This document shows positions 31,488 to 44,383 of a stretch of 45,204 nt of DNA, piece by piece. A program made the translations under genes and the position numbers. The number at the start of each line of letters is the position of its first letter. The stretch's first letter is position 1. The notes under the pieces were generated by a model. The model saw only the letters and a list, made by a program, of their open reading frames with translations. It ran no database searches and was not told where the DNA came from. Origin of the DNA: Comamonadaceae bacterium (lineage in GTDB: Bacteria > Pseudomonadota > Gammaproteobacteria > Burkholderiales > Burkholderiaceae_C); the NCBI GenBank assembly GCA_947454355.1, contig CANGKR010000002.1, positions 1 to 45,204 on the forward strand, read 5' to 3'.

Positions 31488-32963
31488 TCAAGGCAGTTTG
31501 GTCATGGCGATGTGCTTGAGCAAATCAGCCACCGAGGCGTCCATCACATCGGTGAAAGGACGGGGATACAAGCCCATGTACAAGACCGCCACAGCCAGCA
31601 AGGTCAGCATGAGGAACTCGCGGGCGTTGATGTCAGACAGATTCTGCACATCGTCATTGGTGACGGGGCCGAGGTAAACGCGTTTGAACATCCACAGGGT
31701 GTAGGCTGCACCGAAAATCAAGGCAGATGCGGCCAGCAAACCGACCACGAAGTTGAACTTAACCGCACCCAGAATCACCATCCACTCGCCCACAAAGCCT
31801 GCAGTTGCGGGCAAGCCACAATTGGCCATGGAGAACAACAAGGCAAAGGCTGCGAACTTGGGCATGGTGTTGATCACACCGCCGTAGCTTGCGATTTCGC
31901 GGGAATGCACACGGTCATACAACACACCGATGGACAAGAACATCGCAGCTGACACAAAGCCGTGCGCGATCATCTGCACCAAACCACCCGCAACGCCGAG
32001 CGGATTGAAGATGAAAAAACCCAATGTGACAAAACCCATGTGCGCCACCGATGAGTAGGCCACCAGCTTCTTCATGTCTTGCTGGACCATGGCCACCAAG
32101 CCTACATAGACCACAGCGATCAAAGAAAGAACGATGATGAACATGCCCCACTCACGCGCAGCGTCTGGCGCGATAGGCATTGAAAAACGCAAGAATCCAT
32201 AGGCGCCCAACTTCAGCATGATGGCAGCCAGCACTGCCGAGCCACCGGTGGGCGCTTCCACGTGCACATCGGGCAGCCAAGTGTGCACAGGCCACATGGG
32301 CACTTTGACAGCGAAAGCCGCAAAGAAGGCAAAGAAAATCAAATTTTGCGCCGTCATCGACAGGGGCAATTGGTGCCAGGCGGCGATATCGAAGCTGCCG
32401 CTCGATTGGGTGTAAAGGTAAATCAAGGCCACCAAGGTGAGCAAAGACCCCAACAAGGTGTAGAGGAAGAATTTGAAAGCAGCGTAAATCTTGTTCGGCC
32501 CACCCCAGATGCCGATGATCAGGTACATCGGGATCAGTGTGGCTTCAAAGAACACATAGAACAGGAGGCCGTCCAGGGCGCTGAAGACACCAATCATGAG
32601 GCCCGACAAAATCAGGAAGGCCGCCATGTACTGGTTGACCTTGCGGGTGATGACTTCCCAACCAGCGATCACCACGATCACGTTGATGAAGGCCGTCAGC
32701 AGCACGAACCACAGAGAAATACCGTCCACACCCAAGTGATAGTTGACATTGAAACGCTCGATCCAGGGCGCTTTTTCAACAAACTGCATAACTGAAGTAC
32801 CCAACTCAAAGCCGGTGTACAAAGGTAAGGTGATCAAAAAGCTGATCAAGGCCCCCACAAGGGCCAGCCAACGCACCGCGCCGGCTTGCTCGTCGCGGCC
32901 CAAGGCCAGCAACACGACGCCAAACGCGATGGGCGTCCAGATGGCAAGGCTCAACAATCCCAT
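31488..32963 (-). CDS. nuoM: NADH-quinone oxidoreductase subunit M
   Basis: NVNYHLGVDGISLWFVLLT, PMWPVHTWLPDVHVEAPTGGSAVLA. Confidence 0.96.
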   Translation of the reverse strand: MGLLSLAIWTPIAFGVVLLALGRDEQAGAVRWLALVGALISFLITLPLYTGFELGTSVMQFVEKAPWIERFNVNYHLGVDGISLWFVLLTAFINVIVVIAGWEVITRKVNQYMAAFLILSGLMIGVFSALDGLLFYVFFEATLIPMYLIIGIWGGPNKIYAAFKFFLYTLLGSLLTLVALIYLYTQSSGSFDIAAWHQLPLSMTAQNLIFFAFFAAFAVKVPMWPVHTWLPDVHVEAPTGGSAVLAAIMLKLGAYGFLRFSMPIAPDAAREWGMFIIVLSLIAVVYVGLVAMVQQDMKKLVAYSSVAHMGFVTLGFFIFNPLGVAGGLVQMIAHGFVSAAMFLSIGVLYDRVHSREIASYGGVINTMPKFAAFALLFSMANCGLPATAGFVGEWMVILGAVKFNFVVGLLAASALIFGAAYTLWMFKRVYLGPVTNDDVQNLSDINAREFLMLTLLAVAVLYMGLYPRPFTDVMDASVADLLKHIAMTKLP

Positions 32964-32975
32964 TTTTATTCTTCC

Positions 32976-35003
32976 TTACTTGTTGAGCCAGACGAAGTAC
33001 GTCATCAGCACGAACACACCCAAGATCATGACCAAGGCATAGTGGTACAGATAGCCGGACTGGAACTTGCGAACCTGACCCGACACCCAACCCACCAGCT
33101 TCCAAGAACCATTGACCAGCAAGCCATCGATCAATGCACGGTCGCCCACCTTCCACAGTCCGTTGCCCAAAGCACGGGCTCCACGGGCGAGGATGTTTTC
33201 GTTGATCCAGTCGAGGTAATACTTGTTTTCGAGCAAGACCACCAAGGGGCGCAAAGCACGGGCGAAAGCGGCAGGTACGGCCGGATTGACCATGTACATG
33301 TACCAAGCAGTGACCACACCAGACAAGGCCAACCACAAAGGCGCCGAGCTCAAGGCATGCATGGCCATGGCGGTGGGGCCATGGAAGGCTTCCGACAGCT
33401 CGTGCATCACGTGGTGTTTATCGGCGTTCACAAAGATCGCGTCCTTGAAGAATTCGCCAAACAGCATGGGTTCGATCGTCATGAAGCCGATCACCACCGA
33501 AGGAATCGCCAGCAAAACCAAGGGTACCGTGACCACCCAAGGTGACTCGTGCGGATCGTGGTGCTCGCCATGGTGGTCATCGTGATGATCGTCGTGACCG
33601 TGATGGGCATCCGGATTCTGGTCATAGCGCTCTTGACCATGGAACACCAGGAAATACATGCGGAACGAATAAAAAGCAGTGACAAACACACCGGCCAAGA
33701 CGGCAAAGTATGCAAAACCGCTGCCGGGCAAATGACTTTCAGCCACAGCCTCAATGATGCTGTCCTTGGAGTAAAAGCCCGAGAAGAACGGCGTGCCAAT
33801 CAAGGCCAGTGAACCGAGCAGTGATGTGATCCAGGTGATAGGCATGTACTTGCGCACGCCACCCATCCAGCGGATGTCTTGGTTGTGGTGCATGCCCATG
33901 ATGACCGAGCCTGCACCCAAGAACAACAAGGCTTTGAAGAAAGCATGCGTCATCAAGTGAAACACCGCCACCGAATAAGCCGATGCACCCAAGGCCACAG
34001 TCATGTAACCGAGCTGCGACAAAGTGGAGTAAGCCACCACGCGCTTGATGTCGTTTTGGATGATGCCCAAAAAGCCCATGAACAAAGCTGTGATGGCACC
34101 GATCACCATGATGAAGTTCAACGATGTTTCCGACAACTCGAACAAGGGCGACATGCGCGCCACCATGAAGATACCCGCCGTGACCATGGTCGCAGCATGG
34201 ATCAGTGCCGAGATGGGCGTGGGGCCCTCCATGGAGTCAGGCAGCCACACGTGCAAGGGGAACTGCGCTGACTTGCCCATCGCACCAATGAACAAGCAAA
34301 TACAGATCACCGTGACCAGCATCCAGTCGGTGCCAGGTAAGGTCAGGGCACTCAGCTCTGCTGCTTTGGCAAAGGCTTCAGCATAGTTCAAAGTACCACC
34401 GTAGGCCGCAATCAGACCGATGCCCAAAATGAAGCCGAAGTCACCGACACGGTTGACCAAAAAGGCTTTCATGTTGGCAAAAATGGCCGAAGGTTTGTTG
34501 AACCAGAAACCGATCAACAGGTAGGACACCAGGCCCACGGCTTCCCAACCAAAGAACAACTGGAGCATGTTGTTGCTCATCACCAGCATCAGCATGGAGA
34601 AAGTGAACAGCGAGATGTAAGCAAAGAAACGGTTGTAGCCTTCGTCTTCTTCCATGTAGCCGATGGTGTAGATGTGCACCATCAAGGACACAAAGGTCAC
34701 CACGCACATCATCATGGCTGTCAGGCCGTCGACGAGGAAGCCGACTTCCATCTTGAGATCGCCCACCACCATCCAGGTGTAGAGGGTTTCACTGAAACGG
34801 GCACCGTCAAGAGCCACGCTCTTGAGCGTCAGGGCCGATAGCACAAAGGCAACCAACACGCCCAAAATGGTCAGGGTGTGCGAGAGACGACGACCGATCC
34901 AGTTGCCACCCAATTGGGTGCCGAAAATACCGGCCAACACCGAGCCCACCAGCGGCGCGAGAGGCACAGCCAGCAGCGTGCTGGCGTTGAGGGTTTGACT
35001 CAT
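32976..35003 (-). CDS. nuoL: NADH-quinone oxidoreductase subunit L
   Basis: GKSAQFPLHVWLPDSMEGPTPISALIHAATMVTAG; start MSQTLNAST at 35003. Confidence 0.96.
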   Translation of the reverse strand: MSQTLNASTLLAVPLAPLVGSVLAGIFGTQLGGNWIGRRLSHTLTILGVLVAFVLSALTLKSVALDGARFSETLYTWMVVGDLKMEVGFLVDGLTAMMMCVVTFVSLMVHIYTIGYMEEDEGYNRFFAYISLFTFSMLMLVMSNNMLQLFFGWEAVGLVSYLLIGFWFNKPSAIFANMKAFLVNRVGDFGFILGIGLIAAYGGTLNYAEAFAKAAELSALTLPGTDWMLVTVICICLFIGAMGKSAQFPLHVWLPDSMEGPTPISALIHAATMVTAGIFMVARMSPLFELSETSLNFIMVIGAITALFMGFLGIIQNDIKRVVAYSTLSQLGYMTVALGASAYSVAVFHLMTHAFFKALLFLGAGSVIMGMHHNQDIRWMGGVRKYMPITWITSLLGSLALIGTPFFSGFYSKDSIIEAVAESHLPGSGFAYFAVLAGVFVTAFYSFRMYFLVFHGQERYDQNPDAHHGHDDHHDDHHGEHHDPHESPWVVTVPLVLLAIPSVVIGFMTIEPMLFGEFFKDAIFVNADKHHVMHELSEAFHGPTAMAMHALSSAPLWLALSGVVTAWYMYMVNPAVPAAFARALRPLVVLLENKYYLDWINENILARGARALGNGLWKVGDRALIDGLLVNGSWKLVGWVSGQVRKFQSGYLYHYALVMILGVFVLMTYFVWLNK

Positions 35004-35007
35004 CTTT

Positions 35008-35316
35008 TTAACCCTTGAGCGAATGGAGTTCGTCCACGTTGATGCTGTTCTTGTTGCGGAAGAGCAAAACGAGGATGGCCAGGCCGATCGCCGATTCGGC
35101 GGCGGCCACGGTGAGGATGAAGAACACGAACACCTGTCCGCGCATGTCACCCAGAAAATGGGAGAAGGCGACGAAGTTCATGTTCACGGCCAGCAACATC
35201 AGTTCGATGGCCATCAAGAGCACGATCAGGTTTTTGCGGTTCAAAAAGATGCCGATCACCGCCAGAGCGAACAGCATCGCACCCAGGCTGAGGTAATGTC
35301 CAAGCGTCAAAGTCAT
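35008..35316 (-). CDS. nuoK: NADH-quinone oxidoreductase subunit K
   Basis: [41 protein letters not shown]. Confidence 0.96.
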   Translation of the reverse strand: MTLTLGHYLSLGAMLFALAVIGIFLNRKNLIVLLMAIELMLLAVNMNFVAFSHFLGDMRGQVFVFFILTVAAAESAIGLAILVLLFRNKNSINVDELHSLKG

Positions 35317-35972
35317 CACTTGTTCTCCGTTGGCGCCGTTTCGGCTGGCGGTTGAGGTGCGGGGCCGGCTTGGGTTACCGCCACTTGGACCACCGACAGT
35401 CGGTCGGCCGCGCGCACGCGCACCTGCAGGCCGGGGTTAATCGCCTTGCTGTCCTTACGCTCACGCAGGGTCAAAGCGATGGCGGTGATCATGGCCACCA
35501 GCAAAATCACGGCACCGATCTGGATCGGCATCAGGTAATCGGTGTAGAGCAAGATGCCCAAGGCCTTGGCATTGGAGACCGGCAAAGCCTGGCCTGCAGC
35601 CAATGCCGCTTGTGGCGGCTCTGTGAGGCGAAAGCCGCCCATCAGGACCGCGGCCATCTCCAGCGCCACCAAGGCGCCCAAAGTGGCGGCGAGGGGAAAA
35701 TGCTTCCAGAAGCCTTCGCGCAAAGTGTCCATGTTGATGTCTAACATCATGACCACGAACAAAAACAACACCATCACCGCGCCCAGGTAAACCAACACCA
35801 AGGTGATAGCCAAGAACTCGGCCTGCAATAAGAACCACACACCAGAGGCCTGAGAAAAGGCCAGCATGAGATACAAAACGGCGTGCACAGGGTTGCGCGC
35901 AGTCACCACCCGGAAGGATGCAAACAGCAAGACCACCGAGAAAAGATAGAAAAAACCCGTTTGGATGTCCAT
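35316..35972 (-). CDS. nuoJ: NADH-quinone oxidoreductase subunit J
   Basis: [52 protein letters not shown]. Confidence 0.95.
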   Translation of the reverse strand: MDIQTGFFYLFSVVLLFASFRVVTARNPVHAVLYLMLAFSQASGVWFLLQAEFLAITLVLVYLGAVMVLFLFVVMMLDINMDTLREGFWKHFPLAATLGALVALEMAAVLMGGFRLTEPPQAALAAGQALPVSNAKALGILLYTDYLMPIQIGAVILLVAMITAIALTLRERKDSKAINPGLQVRVRAADRLSVVQVAVTQAGPAPQPPAETAPTENK

Positions 35973-35984
35973 GATTCTGTTCCT

Positions 35985-36488
35985 TCAACGGTACTTGGCA
36001 TCGGCAGAGCGGGCGGCTGCGATGTTTTTCTCGTAGCGGTCGCCCACAGCGAGCAACATGTCTTTGGTGAAGTACAGGTCGCCACGTTTTTCACCGTGGT
36101 ATTCGAAGATGTGGGTTTCGACAATGGAGTCGACCGGGCAGCTCTCTTCGCAGAAGCCGCAGAAAATGCACTTGGTCAGGTCAATGTCGTAGCGCGTGGT
36201 GCGCCGTGAACCGTCATCGCGAACACCGGCTTCGATGGTGATGGCCATGGCCGGGCAGACGGCTTCACACAATTTACAGGCGATGCAACGCTCTTCACCA
36301 TTGTCGTAACGGCGCAGGGCATGCAGGCCACGAAAGCGTGGGGAAAGCGGCGTTTTTTCTTCAGGAAACTGCACCGTCACTTTGCGCGCAAACGCATAGC
36401 GACCCGTCAGGGCCATGCCCTTGAACAACTCCACCAGCATGAAGCTTTTGAAGAAGTCCTTGATTGAGAAAGATGTCATGGTCGTCAT
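35985..36488 (-). CDS. nuoI: NADH-quinone oxidoreductase subunit I
   Basis: [12 protein letters not shown] and [12 protein letters not shown] ferredoxin motifs. Confidence 0.96.
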   Translation of the reverse strand: MTTMTSFSIKDFFKSFMLVELFKGMALTGRYAFARKVTVQFPEEKTPLSPRFRGLHALRRYDNGEERCIACKLCEAVCPAMAITIEAGVRDDGSRRTTRYDIDLTKCIFCGFCEESCPVDSIVETHIFEYHGEKRGDLYFTKDMLLAVGDRYEKNIAAARSADAKYR

Positions 36489-36498
36489 GGCTCAGCGT

Positions 36499-37581
36499 TC
36501 ACTTCCAGATGTTCCAGGGCGAGAACAACCATGCGCCCACCACCAAGAGCCACACCAAGGTGACAGGAATGAAGATCTTCCAGCCCAGACGCATGATCTG
36601 GTCATAGCGGAAGCGCGGGAAGGTGGCACGGATCCAGATGAACATGGACACCACCACAAAGGTCTTGACACCCAGCCAGATCCAGCCGGGAATCATGTTG
36701 AACAGCGCATGGTCGATGGGCGAGATCCAACCGCCCAGGAACATGATCACTGCCAAGATGGAGACAAGCCACATGCTGGCGTATTCGGCCAGGAAAAAGA
36801 TCGCAAAGCCCATGCCCGAATACTCGACCATGTGACCGGCCACGATTTCGGCTTCGCCTTCAACCACGTCAAAGGGGTGGCGGTTGGTCTCGGCCACGCC
36901 AGAGATCAGGTAAACCAAGAAGATCGGCAGCAAAGGCAACCAGTTCCAGGACAAGAAGTTCAGGCCCATGTCAGCAGCCATGCCCTTGCCTTGACCCAGC
37001 ACGATGTCGGTCAGGTTCATGCTGCCCGAGACCATCAGAACCACCAAGAAACAAAAGCCCATGGCGATTTCGTAGCTGACCATTTGCGCGGAAGCGCGCA
37101 AGGCACCGAGGAAAGCGTATTTGGAGTTGGAGGCCCAACCCGCGATGATCACGCCATAAACCTCGATCGAGGTGATGGCCATCACCAGCATCAAGCCAGT
37201 ATTGATGTTGGTCAGAGCCACTTCAGGACCGAAGGGCACAGCCACCCAAGCCGCCAAGGCGGGCATGATGGCCATAATCGGGCCCAAACGGAACAAGCCC
37301 AAGCTGGCTGCGGTCGGGTTGATCAGTTCTTTGGTGAGCAGCTTGACCGCGTCAGCAATCGGCTGCAGCAAGCCCATGGGACCCACTCGGTTAGGGCCGT
37401 GGCGCACTTGCATGAAGCCCAAGAGCTTGCGCTCCCACAAAGTCAAGTAAGCCACCGCACCCATCAAAGGCGCCAAGATGGCCACGATCTTGATCAAAAT
37501 CCACAACACAGGCCAGGCCATGGTAGACCACCATGTGGCAGCCATCAAGTTCAAGCCACCGTTGTACAAAGCATCGATCAT
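36499..37581 (-). CDS. nuoH: NADH-quinone oxidoreductase subunit H
   Basis: [37 protein letters not shown]. Confidence 0.97.
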   Translation of the reverse strand: MIDALYNGGLNLMAATWWSTMAWPVLWILIKIVAILAPLMGAVAYLTLWERKLLGFMQVRHGPNRVGPMGLLQPIADAVKLLTKELINPTAASLGLFRLGPIMAIMPALAAWVAVPFGPEVALTNINTGLMLVMAITSIEVYGVIIAGWASNSKYAFLGALRASAQMVSYEIAMGFCFLVVLMVSGSMNLTDIVLGQGKGMAADMGLNFLSWNWLPLLPIFLVYLISGVAETNRHPFDVVEGEAEIVAGHMVEYSGMGFAIFFLAEYASMWLVSILAVIMFLGGWISPIDHALFNMIPGWIWLGVKTFVVVSMFIWIRATFPRFRYDQIMRLGWKIFIPVTLVWLLVVGAWLFSPWNIWK

Positions 37582-39692
37582 GCTGATACCTCCTGACCCG
37601 CACGGGCGTCTGCCGTCAATTGCAGAGAAGGTGATCGACGCACGAGACCGTCCAATTGGTAGATGTGGGCCACATGGGGCGCAGACACGGCACCAGTCAA
37701 TTGCACAGCCGCTTGACTGGCGTTACTCAAGTTAGGCGCCGTGGCGGTGGCTTTGGCCAACACGTCTTGCGAGGATTCGAAATCAAATCCAGGAATACCC
37801 AACAGGTTGGCCAACACACGAATCACTTTCCATGCGGGGCGGGTCTCACCCAAAGGCTTGACCACCGCGTGGAAACTTTGCAAACGCGCTTCGGCATTGA
37901 CGAAGCTGCCAGAGGTCTCGGTGAAAGGTGCGATGGGCAAAATCACATCTGAGAAAGCCATGTTGGCTTTGAACGGGCTGAGTGTGACGACCATCTCGGC
38001 TTGAGCCAAGTTGTGTGCGGCTTGAGCACCGACAGCACTGTCGAACTCGGGTTCGGTGTTGAGCAAAACCAAGGCTTTGAGGCCACCGGCCAGCATCTGG
38101 CCGGCATGGGCGCCACCGGTTTGCGGTTGGGCTTTGACCCACTGAGCCCCAACGGTGTTGGCGGCTTCGGTCAGATAACCCACGCTGGCACCTGTCTGCT
38201 CGGCGATCCAGTTGGCCAAAGTCAGCAAGCTGGCAGCGTGCGCGTGGTGGGCTGCTGCATTGCCCAACAACACCGCTTTGCGTTCACCCCCGAGCAAAGA
38301 CTGGGCAATCGCCGTAGCGGCTGCAGTGGCTTGACCGGCCGCAGGTGCGGGCACGCCTTTTTGGGAAGCGATGACCGTGGCGATATCGGCCAGGCACTGA
38401 GCCCAGCTGGACGCATCAGCGATGCAAGTTTGCGCCAAAGGCATGGCCCAGGCTTGGGCGCCAGCCAGCAAATCGGCCGACGTGAGGGCATGCACTTGCG
38501 CGCCTTGGCGCACTGCTTGGCGAATGCGCTGGGCAAACAAGGGATGGTCTTTGCGCAAATTGCTGCCAATGACCAAGGCTCGCTGCAATTGAGACAGCGA
38601 AGCAATGGAGGTGCCCAGATAGCGCACACCGGGAGCGTCGCTGAATTCAGCATGGCGCAAACGGTGGTCGATGTTGTCAGAGCCCAGGCCTCGCATGAGT
38701 TGACCAGCGAGGTACAACTCTTCAATTGTGCTGTGTGGGCTGACCAGAGCGCCGATGCTGCGGGCACCATGGTCCTTGCTGATGTTTTTAAGGCCGTTGG
38801 CAACGTACTCGAGCGCGGTCTGCCAGTCGACCTGCTTCCATTCGCCGCCTTGCTTGAGCATGGGAGCGGTCAAACGATCTGGACCGTTCAAAGACTCATA
38901 CGAGTAGCGATCGCGGTCTGCGATCCAGCACTCGTTGACCTCTTCGTTTTCCAATGGCACCACGCGCATGACGTGGTTGTTTTTAACCTGCACCACCAAG
39001 TTGGCACCCGACGAATCGTGGGCGGCAATCGACTTGCGGCGAGACAACTCCCATGTGCGGGCACTGTAGCGGAAAGGCTTGCTGGTCAAAGCGCCCACAG
39101 GGCAAATATCGATCATGTTGCCGGACAACTCGGAGTCCACCGACTGACCCACAAAGGTTTCGATCTCGGCGTGCTCGCCACGGTGTGACATTCCCAGTTC
39201 CATGACGCCTGCCACTTCTTGGCCAAAGCGCACACAGCGGGTGCAATGAATGCAGCGGCTCATCTCTTGCATGCTGATGAGTGGGCCCACATCCTTGACT
39301 GCGACCACGCGTTTTTCTTCTTCATAACGCGAAGATGAACCGCCGTAGCCCACAGCCAAATCCTGCAACTGGCATTCACCGCCTTGGTCGCAGATCGGGC
39401 AATCCAATGGGTGGTTGATCAGTAAAAACTCCATCACTGACTTTTGCGCCTGCACCGCGCGGTCGGTGGTCGTGCGCACCACCATGCCCTGCGTCACGGG
39501 GGTGGCGCAAGCGGGCATGGGTTTGGGCGCTTTTTCAACGTCCACCAAGCACATGCGGCAATTGGCCGCGATACTCAATTTCTTGTGATAACAAAAGTGC
39601 GGAATATAGGTGCCGGCTTTTTCGGCTGCATGCATGACCATGCTGCCTTCGACAACTTCGACCTTGCGACCGTCCAGTTCAATTTCAACCAT
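37578..39692 (-). CDS. nuoG: NADH-quinone oxidoreductase subunit G
   Basis: N-terminal 2Fe-2S/4Fe-4S ferredoxin-like region, [35 protein letters not shown]. Confidence 0.96.
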   Translation of the reverse strand: MVEIELDGRKVEVVEGSMVMHAAEKAGTYIPHFCYHKKLSIAANCRMCLVDVEKAPKPMPACATPVTQGMVVRTTTDRAVQAQKSVMEFLLINHPLDCPICDQGGECQLQDLAVGYGGSSSRYEEEKRVVAVKDVGPLISMQEMSRCIHCTRCVRFGQEVAGVMELGMSHRGEHAEIETFVGQSVDSELSGNMIDICPVGALTSKPFRYSARTWELSRRKSIAAHDSSGANLVVQVKNNHVMRVVPLENEEVNECWIADRDRYSYESLNGPDRLTAPMLKQGGEWKQVDWQTALEYVANGLKNISKDHGARSIGALVSPHSTIEELYLAGQLMRGLGSDNIDHRLRHAEFSDAPGVRYLGTSIASLSQLQRALVIGSNLRKDHPLFAQRIRQAVRQGAQVHALTSADLLAGAQAWAMPLAQTCIADASSWAQCLADIATVIASQKGVPAPAAGQATAAATAIAQSLLGGERKAVLLGNAAAHHAHAASLLTLANWIAEQTGASVGYLTEAANTVGAQWVKAQPQTGGAHAGQMLAGGLKALVLLNTEPEFDSAVGAQAAHNLAQAEMVVTLSPFKANMAFSDVILPIAPFTETSGSFVNAEARLQSFHAVVKPLGETRPAWKVIRVLANLLGIPGFDFESSQDVLAKATATAPNLSNASQAAVQLTGAVSAPHVAHIYQLDGLVRRSPSLQLTADARAGQEVSA

Positions 39693-39704
39693 GAGAGGCA
39701 CCCA

Positions 39705-41081
39705 TCAAACGTATGCACCGACCATGCAGGTCTTGTGCTCTACGTGGTATTCGAATTCGTGGCGGAAATGCTTGAGCATGCCGCGCACCGGCATGGCCGC
39801 GGCATCGCCCAAAGCGCAAATGGTGCGGCCCATGATGTTGCCGGCCACGCTGTCGAGCATGTCCATGTCACTGGCGCGGCCGTGACCATTTTCAATCCGG
39901 TCCACCATGCGCCACAGCCAGCCCGTGCCTTCGCGACAAGGCGTGCACTGACCGCAGGATTCGTGCGAATAGAAATACGACAGACGCTGCAGCGACTTGA
40001 CCATGCAACGGCTGTCGTCCATGACGATCACCGCACCGGAACCCAACATCGAACCTGCTTTGGCGATCGAGTCGTAATCCATGGTGATGTCCATCATGAT
40101 GTTGGCGGGCAGCACCGGAGCCGAAGAGCCACCAGGGATCACCGCTTTGAGTTGGCGACCGCTGCGCACGCCACCAGCCAACTCGAGCAAAGTGGAAAAG
40201 GGCGTGCCCATCGGGATTTCGTAGTTACCGGGGCGCTCGACATCACCACTGACCGAAAAGATCTTGGTGCCGCCGTTGTTCGGCTTGCCGCATTCCAAAT
40301 AGGCTTGGCCGCCGTTACGGATGATCCATGGCACCGCCGCAAAGGTTTCGGTGTTATTGATCGTGGTTGGCTTGCCATACAAACCAAAACTGGCAGGGAA
40401 TGGTGGCTTGAAGCGTGGCTGGCCTTTTTTGCCTTCGAGGGACTCGAGCAAGGCTGTTTCCTCGCCACAGATATAGGCGCCAAAACCGTGTGAAGCGTGC
40501 AACTGAAAGTTGAAATTGCTGCCCATGATGCGGTCACCCAGATAGCCAGCAGCGCGGGCTTGCTCCAGCGCGGCTTCGAAGCGTTCGTAGGTGTGGAAGA
40601 TCTCGCCGTGGATGTAGTTGTAACCCACGCTGATGCCCATGGCATAGGCTGCGATGATCATGCCTTCGATCACTGCATGCGGGTTGAACTCCATGATGTC
40701 ACGGTCTTTGCAAGTGCCTGGCTCGCCCTCGTCTGAGTTGCACACCAGGTACTTTTGGCCTGGGAACTGGCGGGGCATGAAGCTCCACTTCAAGCCCGTA
40801 GGGAAACCCGCACCGCCGCGACCGCGAAGACCCGACTCTTTGACGGTGGCGATCACCTGGTCCTGCGTCATGCCGGCCACACCGGTTTCAGGGTTAGGCG
40901 CAGCACCGTCCTGGCCGAGGATCTTGCGCAAAGCCTGATAGCCGCCACGCGTTTCATAGTCTTTCAGACCCCAGTTGCTGCCATTCAGATCCGCCAAAAT
41001 TTGCGGATGGATATGACGCTGGTGGAAAGAGGTCTCCAGACCCGAGGCCTTGAAGGGGCTTAACAATTGTTCGAGGTTCAT
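39705..41081 (-). CDS. nuoF: NADH-quinone oxidoreductase subunit F
   Basis: [51 protein letters not shown]. Start MNLEQLL at 41081. Confidence 0.97.
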   Translation of the reverse strand: MNLEQLLSPFKASGLETSFHQRHIHPQILADLNGSNWGLKDYETRGGYQALRKILGQDGAAPNPETGVAGMTQDQVIATVKESGLRGRGGAGFPTGLKWSFMPRQFPGQKYLVCNSDEGEPGTCKDRDIMEFNPHAVIEGMIIAAYAMGISVGYNYIHGEIFHTYERFEAALEQARAAGYLGDRIMGSNFNFQLHASHGFGAYICGEETALLESLEGKKGQPRFKPPFPASFGLYGKPTTINNTETFAAVPWIIRNGGQAYLECGKPNNGGTKIFSVSGDVERPGNYEIPMGTPFSTLLELAGGVRSGRQLKAVIPGGSSAPVLPANIMMDITMDYDSIAKAGSMLGSGAVIVMDDSRCMVKSLQRLSYFYSHESCGQCTPCREGTGWLWRMVDRIENGHGRASDMDMLDSVAGNIMGRTICALGDAAAMPVRGMLKHFRHEFEYHVEHKTCMVGAYV

Positions 41082-41569
41082 CAGGCGGCCCCTGCTTTGT
41101 GGAGCCCGTCGATCAATTGATCGAGTTTGTCGTGGCTCATGAAACTGCACATGTGGCGATCGTTGACCAGCAAAACCGGCGCGTCGGCGCAAGCGCCTTG
41201 GCACTCACTGGGTTGCAGGGTGATCAAACCATCGGGTGTGGTCTCGCCGGCATGGATACCCAACTTGTGCTCCAGGTGGGCCAGGGCTTGCGCCCCACCC
41301 CGCAATTGGCAAGGCAGGTTGGTGCAAACGTTCAACTTGAACTTGCCCACCGGCTTTTGGTTGTACATGTTGTAGAAGGTGGTCACTTCATGCACGGCCA
41401 TCGGAGCCATACCCAAATGGTCGGCAACGATCTTCTCGCTCTCGGGACTGACCCAGCCCAGCTCTTGCTGGACGATGGCCAAACAGGCCATCACGGCCGA
41501 CTGCTTTTGGTCGGCTGGGAACTTGGCCACTTCGCGGTCGAAGCGGGCTTTGGTGGACTCAGAGATCAT
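41081..41569 (-). CDS. nuoE: NADH-quinone oxidoreductase subunit E
   Basis: [47 protein letters not shown]. Confidence 0.96.
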   Translation of the reverse strand: MISESTKARFDREVAKFPADQKQSAVMACLAIVQQELGWVSPESEKIVADHLGMAPMAVHEVTTFYNMYNQKPVGKFKLNVCTNLPCQLRGGAQALAHLEHKLGIHAGETTPDGLITLQPSECQGACADAPVLLVNDRHMCSFMSHDKLDQLIDGLHKAGAA

Positions 41570-42819
41570 CGGTCAATCTCTCCAAACACAATGTCCATGG
41601 TGCCGATGATGGCGACAGCGTCGGCCAGCATGTGGCCACGGGCCATTTCATCAAGGGTTGCCAGATGGGCAAAGCCCGGGGCACGGATTTTCAGGCGGTA
41701 AGGCTTGTTGGCCCCGTCGCTGACGAGGTAAATGCCAAATTCGCCTTTGGGATGCTCTACGGCAGCATAAGCTTGGCCTTCGGGCACATGGAAGCCTTCG
41801 GTGAACAGTTTGAAGTGGTGAATCAAGTCTTCCATGCTGGACTTCATGCCAGCACGTGAAGGAGGGGCCACTTTGTGGTTGTCGGTGATCACCGGACCGG
41901 GGTTGGCGCGGAGCCAGGCCACGCACTGCTGGATGATGCGGTTGGACTCGCGCATCTCTTGAACGCGAACCAGATAACGATCGTAGCTGTCACCGGTCTT
42001 GCCCACGGGGATGTCGAATTCAACCTTGTCGTAGGCGTCATAAGGTTGCTTTTTGCGCAAGTCCCAGGCCACACCCGAGCCCCGCAACATGGGGCCGGTC
42101 ATCCCGAGATTCAAGGCCCGTTCTTTAGGCACCACACCGATACCCACGGTGCGCTGCTTCCAGATGCGGTTATCGGTCAGCAGGGTTTCGTACTCGTCAA
42201 CGCATTGAGGGAAACGCTGCGTGAAATCGTCAATGAAATCGAGCAAGGAACCGCTGCGGTTTTTATTCAACTGCTCGATGGCCTTGGCGTTTTTGATCTT
42301 GCTGACCTGGTACTGCGGCATGCTATCGGGCAGGTCGCGGTAGACGCCGCCGGGGCGGAAATAGGCCGCGTGCATGCGAGCACCGGATACGGCTTCATAC
42401 ATGTCAAATAGGTCTTCACGTTCGCGGAAGGTGTAGATCAGGATGGTGGAGCTGCCGCAATCGTTGCCATGCGAGCCTAGCCACATCAGGTGGTTGAGCA
42501 AGCGGGTGATTTCAGAAAACATCACACGGATGTACTGGGCCCGGAGCGGCACTTCGATGCCCAAGAGTTTTTCAATGGCCAGGCAGTACGCGTGCTCGTT
42601 GCACATCATCGACACGTAGTCGAGACGATCCATGTAAGGCAGCGACTGAATGAAGGTTTTGCTTTCGGCCAGCTTTTCGGTGGCGCGGTGCAGCAAGCCA
42701 ATGTGCGGGTCAGCACGCTGGACCACTTCGCCATCGAGCTCAAGGACCAGGCGCAGCACACCGTGCGCAGCCGGGTGCTGAGGTCCGAAGTTGAGGGTAT
42801 AGTTTTTAATTTCAGCCAT
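41566..42819 (-). CDS. nuoD: NADH-quinone oxidoreductase subunit D
   Basis: [41 protein letters not shown]. Confidence 0.97.
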   Translation of the reverse strand: MAEIKNYTLNFGPQHPAAHGVLRLVLELDGEVVQRADPHIGLLHRATEKLAESKTFIQSLPYMDRLDYVSMMCNEHAYCLAIEKLLGIEVPLRAQYIRVMFSEITRLLNHLMWLGSHGNDCGSSTILIYTFREREDLFDMYEAVSGARMHAAYFRPGGVYRDLPDSMPQYQVSKIKNAKAIEQLNKNRSGSLLDFIDDFTQRFPQCVDEYETLLTDNRIWKQRTVGIGVVPKERALNLGMTGPMLRGSGVAWDLRKKQPYDAYDKVEFDIPVGKTGDSYDRYLVRVQEMRESNRIIQQCVAWLRANPGPVITDNHKVAPPSRAGMKSSMEDLIHHFKLFTEGFHVPEGQAYAAVEHPKGEFGIYLVSDGANKPYRLKIRAPGFAHLATLDEMARGHMLADAVAIIGTMDIVFGEIDR

Positions 42820-42842
42820 GGGTTCTCACACGAAGCGACGCT

Positions 42843-43451
42843 TCAATGCAGGCCTCCGTAATGTTCTTCGCGGATGATGCGTGGCGTGATTTCGCGAGGC
42901 TCGATGGAGACGGGCTCGTAAATCACCCTGGCGCGCTCGGCGTCGTAACGCATCTCGACATGGCCCGACAAAGGGAAGTCTTTGCGGAAGGGGTGACCGA
43001 TGAAACCGTAGTCGGTCAAGATGCGGCGCAAATCATTGTGGCCTTCAAACACAATGCCGTAGAGGTCAAACGCTTCGCGCTCATACCAGTTGGCCGAGTT
43101 CCACAACTCGTTGACCGAAGCCACCAAAGGAAAGTCGTCTTCAGGGCACATGACCACCACACGAACGCGTTGGTTCAAGCTCACAGACAAGAGGTGGGAG
43201 ACCACGCCAAAGCGAGGGCCATCCCGGCCCACTTCGCGATAAGCGGAATAGTCCATACCGCACAGATCGATCAACTGCTCGAACTGACAGGTGGGCGCAT
43301 CGCGCAGGATCTGCATGGCAGACAAATAATCCACAGCGCGGGTGGTGACGGTCACCTCTCCCAAGGCGACAGAGATGTCTTGGGCCTTGTCGCCCAAGGC
43401 CGCAGCCAGGTTGAGCTTGATTTGCTCAGGATGGAGTGCAAAGTCGGTCAT
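42843..43451 (-). CDS. nuoC: NADH-quinone oxidoreductase subunit C
   Basis: [49 protein letters not shown]. Confidence 0.96.
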   Translation of the reverse strand: MTDFALHPEQIKLNLAAALGDKAQDISVALGEVTVTTRAVDYLSAMQILRDAPTCQFEQLIDLCGMDYSAYREVGRDGPRFGVVSHLLSVSLNQRVRVVVMCPEDDFPLVASVNELWNSANWYEREAFDLYGIVFEGHNDLRRILTDYGFIGHPFRKDFPLSGHVEMRYDAERARVIYEPVSIEPREITPRIIREEHYGGLH

Positions 43452-43454
43452 AGC

Positions 43455-43934
43455 TCAGACCCTTGCAATCGTATGGGTGCGGCGGATCTTTTGCTGCAAC
43501 TGGATGATGCCGTAGATCAGCGCTTCTGCGGTCGGTGGGCAGCCTGGCACATACACGTCCACAGGCACGATGCGGTCACAACCGCGCACCACCGAGTAGC
43601 TGTAGTGGTAGTAACCACCACCATTGGCACATGAACCCATGGAGATCACCCAACGCGGCTCGGACATTTGGTCGTACACCTTTCGCAAGGCGGGCGCCAT
43701 TTTGTTGCACAGGGTACCGGCCACGATCATCAAGTCAGATTGACGGGGGCTGGCACGGAAGACTTCAGCGCCAAAGCGGCCCAGGTCATAGCGAGCTGCC
43801 GCCGCATGCATCATCTCGACCGCGCAACAGGCCAGACCAAAGGTCATGGGCCACAGTGAACCGGTTTTGGCCCAGTTCACCACAGAGTCGTAACTCGTGG
43901 TGATGAAGCCTTCTTTCATCACGCCTTCAATCAT
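43455..43934 (-). CDS. nuoB: NADH-quinone oxidoreductase subunit B
   Basis: [26 protein letters not shown]-like; [37 protein letters not shown]. Confidence 0.97.
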   Translation of the reverse strand: MIEGVMKEGFITTSYDSVVNWAKTGSLWPMTFGLACCAVEMMHAAAARYDLGRFGAEVFRASPRQSDLMIVAGTLCNKMAPALRKVYDQMSEPRWVISMGSCANGGGYYHYSYSVVRGCDRIVPVDVYVPGCPPTAEALIYGIIQLQQKIRRTHTIARV

Positions 43935-43961
43935 TGCATTTATCCTTGAGGAAGCTCGCTG

Positions 43962-44324
43962 TCATTCCCAGTCGAGGGCGCCTTTTTTCCACTCGTAGAC
44001 AAAGCCCACGACCAGAATGGCCAAGAAAATCAGGACCGCCACAAAACCGGCCATGCCCACTTCCTTGAGCGCAACAGCCCAAGGGAACAGGAAAGCGATT
44101 TCGAGGTCAAACAAAATGAAGAGGATGGCCACCAAGTAGTAGCGCACATCGAACTTCATGCGGGCGTCTTCAAAGGCTTCGAAGCCGCACTCATAGGGGG
44201 AGTTTTTTTCGCTGTCGGGTCGATTCGGGCCCAAGAGATAGCCAAGAACCTGCGGGATGATGCCAATGGCAACGCCGACCAGGATGAACAACAGGATAGG
44301 GAGGTACTGGTCTAGGTTCATCAT
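43962..44324 (-). CDS. nuoA: NADH-quinone oxidoreductase subunit A
   Basis: [48 protein letters not shown]. Confidence 0.97.
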   Translation of the reverse strand: MMNLDQYLPILLFILVGVAIGIIPQVLGYLLGPNRPDSEKNSPYECGFEAFEDARMKFDVRYYLVAILFILFDLEIAFLFPWAVALKEVGMAGFVAVLIFLAILVVGFVYEWKKGALDWE

Positions 44325-44383
44325 GAGAATCGCAAATCACCGATGAAGCGCCACGATCCAAAAATCAGGCGCTTCCACATTGT

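Noticed and set aside
36415-37596. 393-aa plus-strand ORF antisense to nuoH
   Set aside because: His/Gln-rich antisense shadow of a membrane protein gene; nuoH is certain.
38001-39188. 395-aa plus-strand ORF antisense to nuoG (also 39444-40493 over nuoG/nuoF)
   Set aside because: Shadow ORFs with no family-like motifs over conserved nuo genes.
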